Assembly (NCBI GenBank): GCA_937895435.1
Contig: CALAXT010000032.1
Span: 1-64,000, forward strand
Direction of reading: 5' to 3'
Source: an uncultured Paracoccaceae bacterium
GTDB lineage: Bacteria; Pseudomonadota; Alphaproteobacteria; Rhodobacterales; Rhodobacteraceae
Length of the DNA: 64,000 nt
Shown here: one piece after another, positions 44,050 to 52,525 of the stretch
How positions within the stretch are numbered: position 1 is the first letter of the stretch
Layout: every line of letters begins with the position of its first letter
Notes under the pieces: generated by a model
What the model saw: the letters and a program-made list of their open reading frames with translations, nothing else
Told to the model about the DNA's origin: nothing
Databases searched by the model: none
Translations under genes and position numbers: made by a program

Positions 44050-44937
44050 ATGTCTTTTGAAAGTTGGGATGAAATCTGCACTGCCTATCATGTGGCGCGG
44101 CTGGGCACGGTTTCGGGCGCGGCCGAGGTTTTGGGCGTGCATCATGCCACGGTGATACGCCATATTGACGCACTTGAAGCCCGACTGGGTGTCAAACTGT
44201 TTCAACGTCATGCGCGTGGCTATACGGCGACTGAGGCTGGGCAAGACCTACTGCGGGTGGCGCAGGCCACTGACGCACAGTTGGCCCAGTTGTCTGGCCG
44301 GTTAAGTGGCCAAGATGCCCAAATGGCGGGTGAATTGGTTGTGACGTCTGTTGATGGTCTGGCGGGAGTGTTAACGCCGCTTTTGGTGGGGTTTCAGCAC
44401 CAAAATCCCGCGTTGCGCCTGCGATATCTCAGTAATATGCGGCTGTTTCGGCTGGAATATGGCGAGGCGCATGTTGCGATTCGTGCCGGCGCCATGCCCG
44501 ATCAGCCAGACAATGTTGTTCAGCCCTTTATGCAGCATAGCGTCGCCCTTTATGCCAGCCGTGCGTATTGCGCCGCCCATGGGCAGCCAAAGTCTGAGGC
44601 AGACTTGGCAAGCCATCGCTTTGTGGCCCAAGATGATGCCACAAGCCGCGCGCCGTTTTTGCAATGGCTGCACGCGCAAGTGCCACCCCAAGCGATCACC
44701 TTTCGCGCAACTGAAACCGCCGCGCTGCATGCGGCGATCTTGGCGGGGGCGGGCATCGGGTTTTTGCCAGTTGCAGATGCGGCAGATCAGTCAGACTTGG
44801 TTCAGGTCATGGCGCCGCGGGATGAGTGGCGGGTGCAGCTTTGGCTGGTGACCCATGTGGATCTGCACCGAACGCCCAAGGTGCAGGCCTTGCTTGGCTA
44901 TTTAAAGGCTGCCGCCCGCATCGGTGACCCGCGGTGA
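44050..44937 (+). CDS. LysR-family transcriptional regulator
   Basis: A 295-residue regulator with an N-terminal winged helix-turn-helix (about 6-63: AYHVARLGTVSGAAEVLGVHHATVIRHIDALEARLGVKLFQR) and a periplasmic-binding-type effector domain. The GVHHATVIRHI recognition helix, in place of the more usual LSQPAVS, places it in a subgroup with H-A-T-V. The ATG at 44050 is preferred over the GTG at 44038. The stop overlaps the GTG start of the following EamA transporter, so it likely controls and is co-transcribed with that exporter; this differs from the divergent layout more common for LysR genes. Confidence 0.88.
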   Translation: MSFESWDEICTAYHVARLGTVSGAAEVLGVHHATVIRHIDALEARLGVKLFQRHARGYTATEAGQDLLRVAQATDAQLAQLSGRLSGQDAQMAGELVVTSVDGLAGVLTPLLVGFQHQNPALRLRYLSNMRLFRLEYGEAHVAIRAGAMPDQPDNVVQPFMQHSVALYASRAYCAAHGQPKSEADLASHRFVAQDDATSRAPFLQWLHAQVPPQAITFRATETAALHAAILAGAGIGFLPVADAADQSDLVQVMAPRDEWRVQLWLVTHVDLHRTPKVQALLGYLKAAARIGDPR

Positions 44938-45836
44938 AGCGTGTCATGGCTGGGCATTTGGGCGGGCATTTGGCGATGCTGGCATTTTCGGCGCTGGTGG
45001 CGGGATCGTTCAGTCTGGGTGGGATGGTGGCCAATGATATCAGCCCAAGTGCGCTGAACGCGCTACGATTTTTTCTGGCGGCGGTGGTGATTGGCGGACT
45101 GGCGTTGGTGACCACCGGACTGCCGCGCCGCGCATGGGTGGCGCCGTGGCGCTATGCTATTTTAGGGGGCATCTTTGCGGGCTATTTTGTGTTGATGTTT
45201 TATGGGCTGAGAACCGCAGCCCCTGTGGCAACTGCGGCCGTCTTTACCCTGACCCCTGTCATGTCGGCTGCATTTGGCTGGATATTTTTGCGCCAAACCA
45301 TGACCGGCCGCATGGCGCTGGCGCTGGCGATTGGCGTTGCGGGGGCGCTTTGGGTGATTTTTCGCGCTGATCTGGCCGCTTTGCGCGCGTTTGAGGTGGG
45401 CGAGGGCGAGGTGATTTATTTCTGGGGCTGTGTTGCCCATGCCGCCTACACGCCGCTGGTGCGGCGATTTAACCGGGGCGAGCCTACGATTGTTTTTGGT
45501 TTTGGCATCATGTGCGCGGCCTGTGTTTCACTTTTAATCTGGGGGTGGGGGGATATCTGGGCCACGGATTGGGTGCGTTTGCCGACACGGGTTTGGGGCG
45601 TGCTGAGCTATTTGGTGATTTTTGCCACCGCCGCCAGCATGCTTTTGCTGCAAATCGGCTCAATGCGGCTGCCTGCGGCCAAAGTGATGGCCTATACCTA
45701 TCTGGTGCCCAGTTGGGTGATTTTGTGGCAAATCGGCTTGGGTCGGGGGGCACCGCCGCTGATGGTTGCGGTGGGGGTTGGCCTGACCACCCTTGCGTTG
45801 GTGTTGCTGCTTAAACCTGACACTGCCAGTGGCTAG
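44934..45836 (+). CDS. EamA/DMT-family exporter paired with the LysR regulator
   Basis: A 300-residue protein with ten predicted membrane helices in two EamA repeats (LAFSALVAGSFSLGGMVANDISPSALNALRFFLAA at the start of the first; a second beginning near YFWGCVAHAAYTPLVRRF). The GTG at 44934 overlaps the LysR stop codon. Such LysR-EamA pairs often export amino acids or toxic metabolites, but the substrate cannot be predicted. It has little resemblance to the other EamA gene at 16 kb beyond the family pattern. It converges on the ArsR-type gene. Confidence 0.82.
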   Translation: MKRVMAGHLGGHLAMLAFSALVAGSFSLGGMVANDISPSALNALRFFLAAVVIGGLALVTTGLPRRAWVAPWRYAILGGIFAGYFVLMFYGLRTAAPVATAAVFTLTPVMSAAFGWIFLRQTMTGRMALALAIGVAGALWVIFRADLAALRAFEVGEGEVIYFWGCVAHAAYTPLVRRFNRGEPTIVFGFGIMCAACVSLLIWGWGDIWATDWVRLPTRVWGVLSYLVIFATAASMLLLQIGSMRLPAAKVMAYTYLVPSWVILWQIGLGRGAPPLMVAVGVGLTTLALVLLLKPDTASG

Positions 45837-45854
45837 CGATCTAAACTGCGCAGC

Positions 45855-46202
45855 TTATGTGGGCCTGTCATCCGTGTGATCTTGGCACAGTTCTTGGGCC
45901 AAAAACGCCTCAAACGCATCAAGGTCTATGGGTTCAAACTGTCCAAAGCCCTGCATCCACACCGTTGCCGCGCGCAGCGCATCGGGCTGCAATTGGCACC
46001 ATTTTACCCGGCCACGACGTTCTTGCACGATAAGTCCGGCATCAGCCAGTATCATCAGATGCTTTGAAATGGCCGCAAGCGACATCTCAAATGGTGCAGC
46101 CACATCGGTGACGGCCATGTCATCTTCCAGCAACATCGTCAAAATCGCCCGGCGTGTGGGGTCTGACAGGGCCGAAAAGACAAGATCCAACACGGTGCTC
46201 AT
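45855..46202 (-). CDS. ArsR-family winged-helix regulator (SRPBCC-associated subgroup)
   Basis: A 115-residue single-domain repressor. LVFSALSDPTRRAILTMLLEDDMAVTDVAAPFEMSLAAISKHLMILADAGLIVQERRGR is the canonical helix-turn-helix of the subgroup usually encoded with an SRPBCC/AHSA1 partner. The partner gene is not adjacent; downstream is a convergent transporter. It has one cysteine in a WCQL segment and one near the end, so no metal site is evident. An inverted repeat, 33 bases upstream of the start, is a likely autoregulatory operator. I use the ATG at 46202; upstream in-frame starts would run through that operator. Confidence 0.85.
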   Translation of the reverse strand: MSTVLDLVFSALSDPTRRAILTMLLEDDMAVTDVAAPFEMSLAAISKHLMILADAGLIVQERRGRVKWCQLQPDALRAATVWMQGFGQFEPIDLDAFEAFLAQELCQDHTDDRPT

Positions 46203-46234
46203 GCGACACATCTGCCCGCACCCAGCCCCAATCG

Positions 46235-46250
46235 TCAACCATTTGGTTGA
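46235..46250. promoter_or_regulatory. Inverted-repeat operator of the ArsR-type gene
   Basis: TCAACCA-TT-TGGTTGA is a perfect 7-base inverted repeat with a 2-base centre. CAACC...GGTTG repeats are the usual targets of this ArsR subgroup. It lies 33 bases before the start of the regulator on the minus strand. Confidence 0.6.
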
Positions 46251-46317
46251 ATAACCGCAAAGACCAATTTTACCCCATCAACGGGTGTGGTGGGGCTGCG
46301 ACATCTGCGCACCTGCA

Positions 46318-46336
46318 GTTTTTACAGCGTAAAAAC
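46318..46336. promoter_or_regulatory. 19-base palindrome upstream of the ATP synthase promoter
   Basis: GTTTTTAC-AGC-GTAAAAAC is a perfect 8-base inverted repeat with a 3-base centre. It ends 37 bases before the -35 element of the atpI promoter and is flanked by two CTGCAG sites (46313-46318 and 46355-46360). It could be a regulator site or a structural element. Confidence 0.5.
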
Positions 46337-46373
46337 AATAAGATAATCAAATTTCTGCAGTGGCAAAGGCCAG

Positions 46374-46402
46374 TTGACTCCGGGCGCGCGGCTCACTAGG
46401 AA
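46374..46402 (+). promoter_or_regulatory. Promoter of the atpIBEF'F operon
   Basis: TTGACT (46374-46379) and TAGGAA (46397-46402) are 17 bases apart. The leader is about 45 bases and ends in a GCGGAGG ribosome-binding site ahead of atpI. Confidence 0.6.
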
Positions 46403-46452
46403 AGCAACGCAGCAGGTTGGCAATTTTTGTTGGTCTGGAAGCGGAGGCAGCC

Positions 46453-46782
46453 ATGGCTGATGATCCTGATGGCGATGCGCTAAAAGCGCTCGAGAAACGG
46501 ATCGCTCAGGTCAAGGCAGGCCCGGCTTCGAAGAAGAATGGACAAGACCATCACGCAATGGCTCAGCAGGGCTGGCGTATGGTGATAGAGCTGGTATCGG
46601 GTTTGGGTATCGGCTTCTGCCTGGGATATGGGTTGGATGTGCTGTTGGGCACGATGCCGATTTTCTTGGTGGTGATGACATTGGCAGGCTTTGCCGCGGG
46701 GGTCAAAACAATGATCCGCACGTCAAAGGAACTGCAAGACGAAACGCTGGCAGACATATCTGTCAAAGACAAAGGGGAATAA
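46453..46782 (+). CDS. atpI: ATP synthase assembly protein AtpI
   Basis: A 109-residue protein with an acidic and then Lys-rich cytoplasmic N terminus and two membrane helices (about 41-62 and 66-86). [30 protein letters not shown] followed by [20 protein letters not shown] is the alphaproteobacterial AtpI pattern. AtpI assists assembly of the c ring and may affect magnesium supply. The ATG at 46453 has a well placed GCGGAGG site. It is the first gene of the Fo operon, 2 bases before the GTG start of atpB. Confidence 0.92.
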   Translation: MADDPDGDALKALEKRIAQVKAGPASKKNGQDHHAMAQQGWRMVIELVSGLGIGFCLGYGLDVLLGTMPIFLVVMTLAGFAAGVKTMIRTSKELQDETLADISVKDKGE

Positions 46783-46784
46783 AC

Positions 46785-47537
46785 GTGGCGGCCGAGGAAG
46801 CACAAACCGGTCTGGTGTTCCACCCGATGGACCAGTTCATTGTAAAGCCGCTGTTTGGTGGCGATGCGATCTATTGGTACACACCCACCAATGTCACGCT
46901 GTGGATGGGGCTGACGGTATTGGCCGTGGCGCTGCTTTTTGTCATCGGCACCCGGGGGCGCGCGGTTGTGCCAACCCGGATGCAGTCGGTCGCGGAAATG
47001 GGCTATGGCTTTGTCTATAAGATGATCGAAGATGTCACTGGCAAAGAAGGGTTGAAGTATTTCCCCTATGTCATGACGCTGTTTTGTTTCATCGTGTTTG
47101 CCAATTTCGTTGGCCTGTTGCCCAAAAGCTTTACGACCACATCCCACATCGCTGTGACAGCTGTTCTGGCTGTTTCGGTCTTTGCTGCCGTAACCCTTTT
47201 GGGATTTGCGAAAAAAGGCGTGGGGTTTTTGGGGCTGTTTTGGGTGTCGTCGGCGCCTTTAGCGCTGCGCCCGATTTTGGCCCTGATTGAGGTAATCTCA
47301 TACTTTGTTCGGCCGGTCAGCCACTCTATCCGTCTTGCAGGCAACATGATGGCGGGGCACGCGGTGATTAAAGTCTTTGCAGCCTTTGGCGCCATTGCCG
47401 CGATTTCACCGCTGTCGATCCTTGCGATCACTGCGATGTATGGGTTGGAAATCTTGGTCTGCTTCATTCAGGCCTATGTCTTTACCATTCTAACCTGCGT
47501 CTATCTGAAAGACGCTGTGGGCGATGCCCACCACTAA
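46785..47537 (+). CDS. atpB: ATP synthase Fo subunit a
   Basis: A 250-residue membrane protein forming the proton half-channels next to the c ring. The essential arginine is Arg183 in [38 protein letters not shown] and the C-terminal [16 protein letters not shown] are all standard. It starts with GTG at 46785 after an AAAGGGGA site. The F1 genes (atpHAGDC) are not in the window; in this order they form a separate operon. Confidence 0.97.
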   Translation: MAAEEAQTGLVFHPMDQFIVKPLFGGDAIYWYTPTNVTLWMGLTVLAVALLFVIGTRGRAVVPTRMQSVAEMGYGFVYKMIEDVTGKEGLKYFPYVMTLFCFIVFANFVGLLPKSFTTTSHIAVTAVLAVSVFAAVTLLGFAKKGVGFLGLFWVSSAPLALRPILALIEVISYFVRPVSHSIRLAGNMMAGHAVIKVFAAFGAIAAISPLSILAITAMYGLEILVCFIQAYVFTILTCVYLKDAVGDAHH

Positions 47538-47580
47538 GGTTCAACCAAATCTTCAGCCAATCAAGAAACAGGAGACTACT

Positions 47581-47817
47581 ATGGAAGGCGAACTCGCTCT
47601 TTTGGGAAAATACATCGGTGCTGGCCTGGCCACGATCGGCATGGGCGGCGCTGCGATGGGTGTGGGCAATGTTGCCAGCAGCTTCCTTGCTGGGGCGCTG
47701 CGCAACCCGTCAGCCGCTGCTGGCCAGACCGCGATGCTGTTCATCGGCATCGCATTCGCTGAAGCGCTGGGGATCTTCTCGTTCCTCATCGCGCTTTTGC
47801 TGATGTTCGCCGTCTAA
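47581..47817 (+). CDS. atpE: ATP synthase Fo subunit c
   Basis: A 78-residue hairpin of two membrane helices that forms the rotor ring. The polar loop is RNPSA (41-45) and the proton-carrying glutamate is Glu61 in [12 protein letters not shown]. The first helix has the glycine repeat [17 protein letters not shown]. The ATG at 47581 is preceded by a strong AGGAGA site, consistent with the high copy number of this subunit. No residue change suggesting sodium coupling is seen. Confidence 0.98.
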   Translation: MEGELALLGKYIGAGLATIGMGGAAMGVGNVASSFLAGALRNPSAAAGQTAMLFIGIAFAEALGIFSFLIALLLMFAV

Positions 47818-47888
47818 GAACTCGCTGCATCTAACGTTCGGGTGGGCTGACAGGCCCGCCCGACGCATTGGGGGCAAAGGGGAAAGAC

Positions 47889-48443
47889 ATGGCGACACAA
47901 ACGCAAGAAGCCGTGGCGCACGGCGCTGACGCGGCCGGACATGTGGCTGCAAACGTTGGCATGCCACAGCTGGATATTTCGACCTTTTCCAACCAGATTT
48001 TCTGGCTGGTGGTCACACTTGTCTTAATTTACATGCTGCTGTCGCGTGTGGCTCTGCCGCGGATCGGGTCGGTTTTGGCCGAACGTCGTGGCATGATCAC
48101 CAGCGATATTGCGGCTGCTGAGGAGCTGAAAGAAAAGGCTTCCGAAGCAGAGCAAGCCTATCAAAAAGCGCTGGCAGATGCGCGCAACGAAGCGGCCCGG
48201 ATCATTGCAGAAGCCAAAGCTGAAATTGCCAAGGACTTGCAGCAGGCCACTGCCCGCGCAGATGAGGAATTGGCCGTAAAAGCAGCCGAGGCCGAAAAGC
48301 GTATCAGCGCCATTCGTGCGTCGGCCCTGGAAAGCGTAACCTTGGTTGCACGTGACACAGCCGAAGCGGTTGTGGCGGCCTTTGGTGGTGCTGTCGATGC
48401 AAAAGCTGTGGAAACGGCCGTGGCCACTCGGTTGAAAGGCTGA
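47889..48443 (+). CDS. atpF': ATP synthase Fo subunit b' (second b-type subunit)
   Basis: A 184-residue peripheral-stalk subunit with one membrane helix at about 42-62 ([23 protein letters not shown]) and a long charged coiled coil rich in Ala, Glu and Lys. Phototrophic and other alphaproteobacteria have two different b subunits that form a heterodimer; this one has an Ala/His-rich N-terminal extension before the membrane helix and lacks a signal peptide. It lies between atpE and atpF, as expected. RBS AAAGGGGAAAG precedes the ATG. Confidence 0.93.
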   Translation: MATQTQEAVAHGADAAGHVAANVGMPQLDISTFSNQIFWLVVTLVLIYMLLSRVALPRIGSVLAERRGMITSDIAAAEELKEKASEAEQAYQKALADARNEAARIIAEAKAEIAKDLQQATARADEELAVKAAEAEKRISAIRASALESVTLVARDTAEAVVAAFGGAVDAKAVETAVATRLKG

Positions 48444-48447
48444 CACG

Positions 48448-49008
48448 ATGACACGTATTCTTATCGCGGTGACGGCTGCCCTGTCTGCAAGCCCTGCGCT
48501 TGCGGCATCGGGGCCGTTCTTTTCGCTTCACAATACTGATTTCGTAGTGACACTGGCGATTTTGCTGTTCGTTGCGGTTGTGGTCTATTTCAAAGTGCCG
48601 GCCACCCTTGGCGCCATTTTGGACAAGCGCGCCGCAGGCATCCGCGCCGAACTGGAAGAAGCCAAAGCCTTGCGTGATGAAGCGCATGCGCTGCTGGCGT
48701 CTTACGAAAAGCGCCAGCGTGAGGTGCAGGAGCAATCTGAGCGCATCGTGGCAAACGCCCGGGATGAGGCGATGGCCGCTGCTGCCAAAGCAAAAGAAGA
48801 TCTGAAACAATCGATTGCACGCCGTGTGCATGCGGCAGAAGAACAGATCGCATCCGCCGAAGCCAGTGCAGTGCGTGAAGTACGCGACCGTGCGGTCAGT
48901 GTAGCGATCGCTGCGGCCGGTGATCTGCTGGCTGCGGGCATGACTGCCAAGGCCGGCGATGCATTGATTGCGGCATCCATTGCCGAAGTCGAAGACCGTC
49001 TGCACTAG
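48448..49008 (+). CDS. atpF: ATP synthase Fo subunit b
   Basis: A 186-residue peripheral-stalk subunit. It begins with what looks like a cleavable signal peptide (RILIAVTAALSASPALAAS, 3-21), then a membrane helix (FVVTLAILLFVAVVVYFKVP, 32-51), and a long coiled coil (KRAAGIRAELEEAKALRDEA onward). The signal-like N terminus is a feature of this subunit in Rhodobacterales. It starts 4 bases after the atpF' stop and is followed by a strong terminator that closes the Fo operon. Confidence 0.95.
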   Translation: MTRILIAVTAALSASPALAASGPFFSLHNTDFVVTLAILLFVAVVVYFKVPATLGAILDKRAAGIRAELEEAKALRDEAHALLASYEKRQREVQEQSERIVANARDEAMAAAAKAKEDLKQSIARRVHAAEEQIASAEASAVREVRDRAVSVAIAAAGDLLAAGMTAKAGDALIAASIAEVEDRLH

Positions 49009-49027
49009 GGTCTTGTGCCCTTAATCT

Positions 49028-49061
49028 AAAAAGGCCCGGCGATCTCGCCGGGCCTTTTTTT
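49028..49061 (+). terminator. Intrinsic terminator of the Fo operon
   Basis: AAAAAGGCCCGGCGA (49028-49042) pairs with TCGCCGGGCCTTTTT (49045-49059) as a 15-base stem with almost no loop, ending in seven T. Because it is symmetric (A run before, T run after) it may also stop transcription from the opposite strand, where an OmpA-type gene converges. Confidence 0.92.
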
Positions 49062-49106
49062 ATTTTAAATGTTTCAAGGCTGGTGTGTCCAACCTGTCGG
49101 ATCAGA

Positions 49107-49754
49107 TCAGTTAGTGGGGCGGATGATAATTTCAACCCGACGGTTCATTGCCCGCCCATCCACAGTCAGGTTTGATGCGACGGGCTGATCTTCGCCCATG
49201 CCATAGGTCACCACGCGGTTTGGCTGCACACCGTTTCGAACCAAAATTGCTGCAACCGAGGCGGCGCGGCGCTGCGACAAATCACGGTTATAGCTGGCGG
49301 ACCCAGTGTTGTCAGTGTGCCCTAGCACCTGAACTGTGCTGCTGGGGTAGCGTTGCAGGTTTGTGGCCACGGCCTCTAAATCGCGCGACAGGTCTGGGCG
49401 CAGTGCCGCGCTGTCGGTGGCAAACAGAATGTCTTGTGGCATGGTCACGATCAGCTGACTGCCCGTGTTTTCAATGCCCACATTGGGGTTACCAATCTGG
49501 CGGCGCAGATCAGCCGCTTGGGCATCGAGCGTCTGCCCGATCGCCCCACCAATGGCGGCACCAAATCCGGCACCCACCACGGATTTTAGCAATTTGTCAT
49601 CGCCCTTGCGTGTGGCGCCATAAAGCCCACCGATCATTGCGCCGGTCATGGCCCCAGACTTGGTGTTTTGGTTTGGCGCGGCGTAGGGGTCAACGCAACC
49701 GCTCAAGCCTAGTGCGGCGATGGGCAGGCAAAGGGTCAGGGCACGCAATTTCAT
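49107..49754 (-). CDS. OmpA-family peptidoglycan-binding lipoprotein
   Basis: A 215-residue lipoprotein with lipobox LSGC (Cys20). A glycine-zipper segment follows (about 33-76, GAMTGAMIGGLYGA and GAGFGAAIGGAIG), and then a C-terminal OmpA domain (about 98-213) with FATDSAALRPD and GHTDNTGSASYNRDLSQRRA, which bind diaminopimelate in peptidoglycan. The layout matches YiaD and related proteins that tether the outer membrane to the wall. It converges on atpF and is followed, upstream on the same strand, by the Ada-like gene after 110 bases. Confidence 0.92.
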   Translation of the reverse strand: MKLRALTLCLPIAALGLSGCVDPYAAPNQNTKSGAMTGAMIGGLYGATRKGDDKLLKSVVGAGFGAAIGGAIGQTLDAQAADLRRQIGNPNVGIENTGSQLIVTMPQDILFATDSAALRPDLSRDLEAVATNLQRYPSSTVQVLGHTDNTGSASYNRDLSQRRAASVAAILVRNGVQPNRVVTYGMGEDQPVASNLTVDGRAMNRRVEIIIRPTN

Positions 49755-49864
49755 GGGGTTACCTTTGAAAATAGGAAACAGGAAAGGGCTGCATTAACGC
49801 AGCACACAACCATCAGCATAGCATCGAGCCCACCAATTTGCCAGCCCGCGCAGGTTTCGTGGGG

Positions 49865-50773
49865 TCACGCTTGCGCGATCGCGGCGATTGTGGTGCCTGT
49901 CGGTGGTGGCGCTGCGTGGTCTGCACGGACGGCCTCCCATGCCAGCATCGCGCGTTTGATTGGCAGACCCCAGTGATAGCCACCCAAAGCGCCCGATTTT
50001 CGCAACGCCCTGTGACATGGGATCACCCAGCCAATCGGGTTGCGCCCGACCGCTGTGCCGACAGCCCGCACCGCCTTTGGGCTGCCGATGGCAGCAGCGA
50101 TCTGGCCATAGGTGGTGACTTGGCCCGGGGGGATGGCCAGCAGCGCCTCCCACACCTTGATCTGAAATGGCGCGCCGATCAGGTGAAGGGTCGGGCGATT
50201 TTGGGGCTGGGTCGTTGATGCCGCAAATGCAGCGGCACCGCGTTGGGCGGCGCTGTCATCGGGCAGCATTTGCGCCGCGGGCCATCGCGCCTGCATATCG
50301 TTCAGCGCTTCCAAGAGGTCCGCATCGCCTAAAAAGCCCAACCCGCACAGCCCACGCTCTGTTTGCACCGCCAAGGCAGGGCCAAAGATGGTGTCAAAAA
50401 CTCCATACCCCAATGTCAGATCGGCGCCGCCGCGCGCGTAATCCCCTGGGCTCATTGCCTCCCAGCGAACGAACAGATCATGCAACCGGCTGGTGCCAGA
50501 CAGGCCGGTACCAACGGCGGTATCGAGCACCGTATTGCGGGTCGCGAGCAGCGCTTTGGCGTGGCCGAGCGTCAGATATTGTTGATAGCGCTTGGGCGAC
50601 ACCCCCACCCATTGCGTGAACACGCGCTGAAAATGGGCCACGCTCATCCCCATTTGGGTGGCCAGATCGGGCAAGGCCAGCGGTTGGGGGGCGGCATCAA
50701 TCACCGCAATCGCGCGCGCGATTACGGCGTAATGATAGGCGTTGGGCATGGGGTCGCTGTCTGTTTGCTGCAT
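49865..50773 (-). CDS. Ada-like methylated-DNA cysteine methyltransferase with AraC domain
   Basis: A 302-residue protein with an N-terminal AraC helix-turn-helix (about 14-112: LPDLATQMGMSVAHFQRVFTQWVGVSPKRYQQYL) and a C-terminal O6-alkylguanine transferase domain (about 120-290) with the acceptor Cys253 in GWVIPCHRALRKSGALGGYHWG. The zinc-bound phosphotriester-sensing domain of E. coli Ada is missing, so induction by methyl-phosphotriesters in the Ada manner is not expected. The ATG at 50773 follows AGAGGA. It is divergent from nth across 118 bases, so two DNA-repair genes share one control region. Confidence 0.9.
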   Translation of the reverse strand: MQQTDSDPMPNAYHYAVIARAIAVIDAAPQPLALPDLATQMGMSVAHFQRVFTQWVGVSPKRYQQYLTLGHAKALLATRNTVLDTAVGTGLSGTSRLHDLFVRWEAMSPGDYARGGADLTLGYGVFDTIFGPALAVQTERGLCGLGFLGDADLLEALNDMQARWPAAQMLPDDSAAQRGAAAFAASTTQPQNRPTLHLIGAPFQIKVWEALLAIPPGQVTTYGQIAAAIGSPKAVRAVGTAVGRNPIGWVIPCHRALRKSGALGGYHWGLPIKRAMLAWEAVRADHAAPPPTGTTIAAIAQA

Positions 50774-50891
50774 GGCGGGGTCCTCTGATCTTGGTGATAG
50801 GGCAGGTTGGCCGATATTTCGACCCGGATTATGCGCAAATAGGCCCAATGGTTTCTTGCCTTGGCCGGGCCTGCGGGCCATAGAAACAAGT

Positions 50892-51536
50892 ATGACCAGA
50901 CAGCTTGACTACCCAACGATCTACCAGATTTTTACCCGGTTTCAGGCCGCTGCGCCCGAACCCAAAGGTGAGCTGGACCATGTGAACGCGTACACGCTGC
51001 TGGTCGCTGTGGCGCTGTCGGCGCAGGCCACCGATGTTGGCGTGAACCGTGCCACCAAGGCGCTGTTTGCCAAGGTTGATACGCCGCAAAAGATGCTTGA
51101 TCTGGGCGAGGAAGCTTTGGTTGAACATATCCGTACCATTGGGCTTTTTCGCAACAAAGCCCGAAATGTCATGGCGATGAGCCGAATCTTGGTCGAAGAT
51201 TACGCAGGTGTCGTGCCCAGCTCACGGGCGGCGCTGCAAAGCCTGCCCGGTGTGGGGCGCAAAACCGCCAATGTGGTGCTTAGCATGTGGTGGCATTTGC
51301 CCGCGCAGGCGGTGGATACGCATATTTTTCGTCTGGCCAACCGTATCGGCATAGCACCCGGCAAAACCGTTGAAGCGGTAGAGCGTGCTGTCGAAGATCA
51401 AGTGCCCGCTCCGTTTCAACACCACGCCCATCATTGGCTTATTTTACATGGGCGCTATGTCTGCACCGCGCGTAAACCCAAATGCAGCACCTGCTTAATA
51501 TCAGATCTGTGCCCCTATGAGGAGAAGACCCAATGA
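50892..51536 (+). CDS. nth: Endonuclease III
   Basis: A 214-residue DNA glycosylase/AP lyase that removes oxidised pyrimidines. The helix-hairpin-helix is SLPGVGRKTANVVLS, with the catalytic lysine after GVGR, and the catalytic aspartate lies in AVDTHIFRLANRIG. Four cysteines in a C-x6-C-x2-C-x5-C pattern (CTARKPKCSTCLISDLC) bind a 4Fe-4S cluster near the C terminus. The ATG at 50892 (MTRQLDY) is the usual start. The stop overlaps the next gene by 4 bases. Confidence 0.96.
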   Translation: MTRQLDYPTIYQIFTRFQAAAPEPKGELDHVNAYTLLVAVALSAQATDVGVNRATKALFAKVDTPQKMLDLGEEALVEHIRTIGLFRNKARNVMAMSRILVEDYAGVVPSSRAALQSLPGVGRKTANVVLSMWWHLPAQAVDTHIFRLANRIGIAPGKTVEAVERAVEDQVPAPFQHHAHHWLILHGRYVCTARKPKCSTCLISDLCPYEEKTQ

Positions 51537-52525
51537 AACCCTATCAGGTGATTGGTATTGGCAACGCGCTGGTGGATGTGATTGCCCCGGCGTCAGATGC
51601 GTTTTTGGACCAAATTGACGTGCAAAAAGGTGTGATGCAGCTGATCGATATGGATCGCGCGGTTGCGCTTTATGGCCAAATCGGCCCCGCACGAGAAGTG
51701 TCTGGTGGCTCGGCTGCCAATACCATTGCAGGCTTTGCCCATTTGAGCGGACGGTGTGGCTATATTGGTAAGGTTCGCGATGATCAGCTGGGGGCTATTT
51801 TTGCCCATGATCTGCGTGCGCAGGGGGCAGATTATGCAACCATTGCGGCGCCGGCCAGCCATCCAACCGAAACAGGGCGCTGTATCGTTTTGGTCACCCC
51901 GGATGGTGAGCGCACGATGAGCACTTATTTGGGGGCCACCGAATTTCTGGGCCCCGATGACATCGACTCCGATCAGATGGCGCAAACGGATTGGATTTAT
52001 CTTGAAGGCTATCGCTTTGACGGCGCTGCCAGCCATGAAGCGTTTGCCAAGGCGATTGCGGCGTGCAAGGGCGCGGGGGGGCGCGTGGCCATCACGCTGA
52101 GTGATCCGTTCTGCGTCGATCGTCACCGCGATGCGTTTCGGGCGCTGATCCGCGCCGACGTTGATTTGTTGTTCGCCAACCGCGCAGAACTGTTGTCGCT
52201 GTACCAAACCCAAGATTTTGCCGCCGCCTTGCGGATGGCGGCAGATGATGTTGCGATTGTGGCCTGCACGGACAGTGCCGATGGCGCGCATATCTTAACA
52301 GCGGGCCAGCATTTTCAAGTGCCAGCCGTGCCTACGAACGTTGTTGATGCAACGGGGGCTGGCGACCTGTTCGCAGGGGCATTTATGTGGGGATTGGTAA
52401 ATGAGGCCGCGCCTGATCTATGTGGCCATATGGGCTGCATCGCCGCATCAGAGGTGATCAGCCATATCGGTGCACGGCCCGAATCCAACCTGCGCACACT
52501 CTTTGCCGAACACGGTGTTTTATAG
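51533..52525 (+). CDS. PfkB-family carbohydrate kinase, adenosine kinase-like
   Basis: A 330-residue ribokinase-fold enzyme. VIGIGNALVDVIAPASD, SGGSAANTIAGFAHLSGRCGYIGKVRDD and the C-terminal anion-hole motif DATGAGDLFAGAF (catalytic Asp after TGAG) are present. Overall similarity is to the adenosine/inosine-guanosine kinase branch (for example GATEFLGPDDID and YLEGYRFDGAAS) widespread in alphaproteobacteria. Substrate choice within PfkB proteins is hard to read from sequence, so adenosine is a best guess. It overlaps nth by 4 bases and converges on the glycosyltransferase gene. Confidence 0.85.
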   Translation: MKPYQVIGIGNALVDVIAPASDAFLDQIDVQKGVMQLIDMDRAVALYGQIGPAREVSGGSAANTIAGFAHLSGRCGYIGKVRDDQLGAIFAHDLRAQGADYATIAAPASHPTETGRCIVLVTPDGERTMSTYLGATEFLGPDDIDSDQMAQTDWIYLEGYRFDGAASHEAFAKAIAACKGAGGRVAITLSDPFCVDRHRDAFRALIRADVDLLFANRAELLSLYQTQDFAAALRMAADDVAIVACTDSADGAHILTAGQHFQVPAVPTNVVDATGAGDLFAGAFMWGLVNEAAPDLCGHMGCIAASEVISHIGARPESNLRTLFAEHGVL

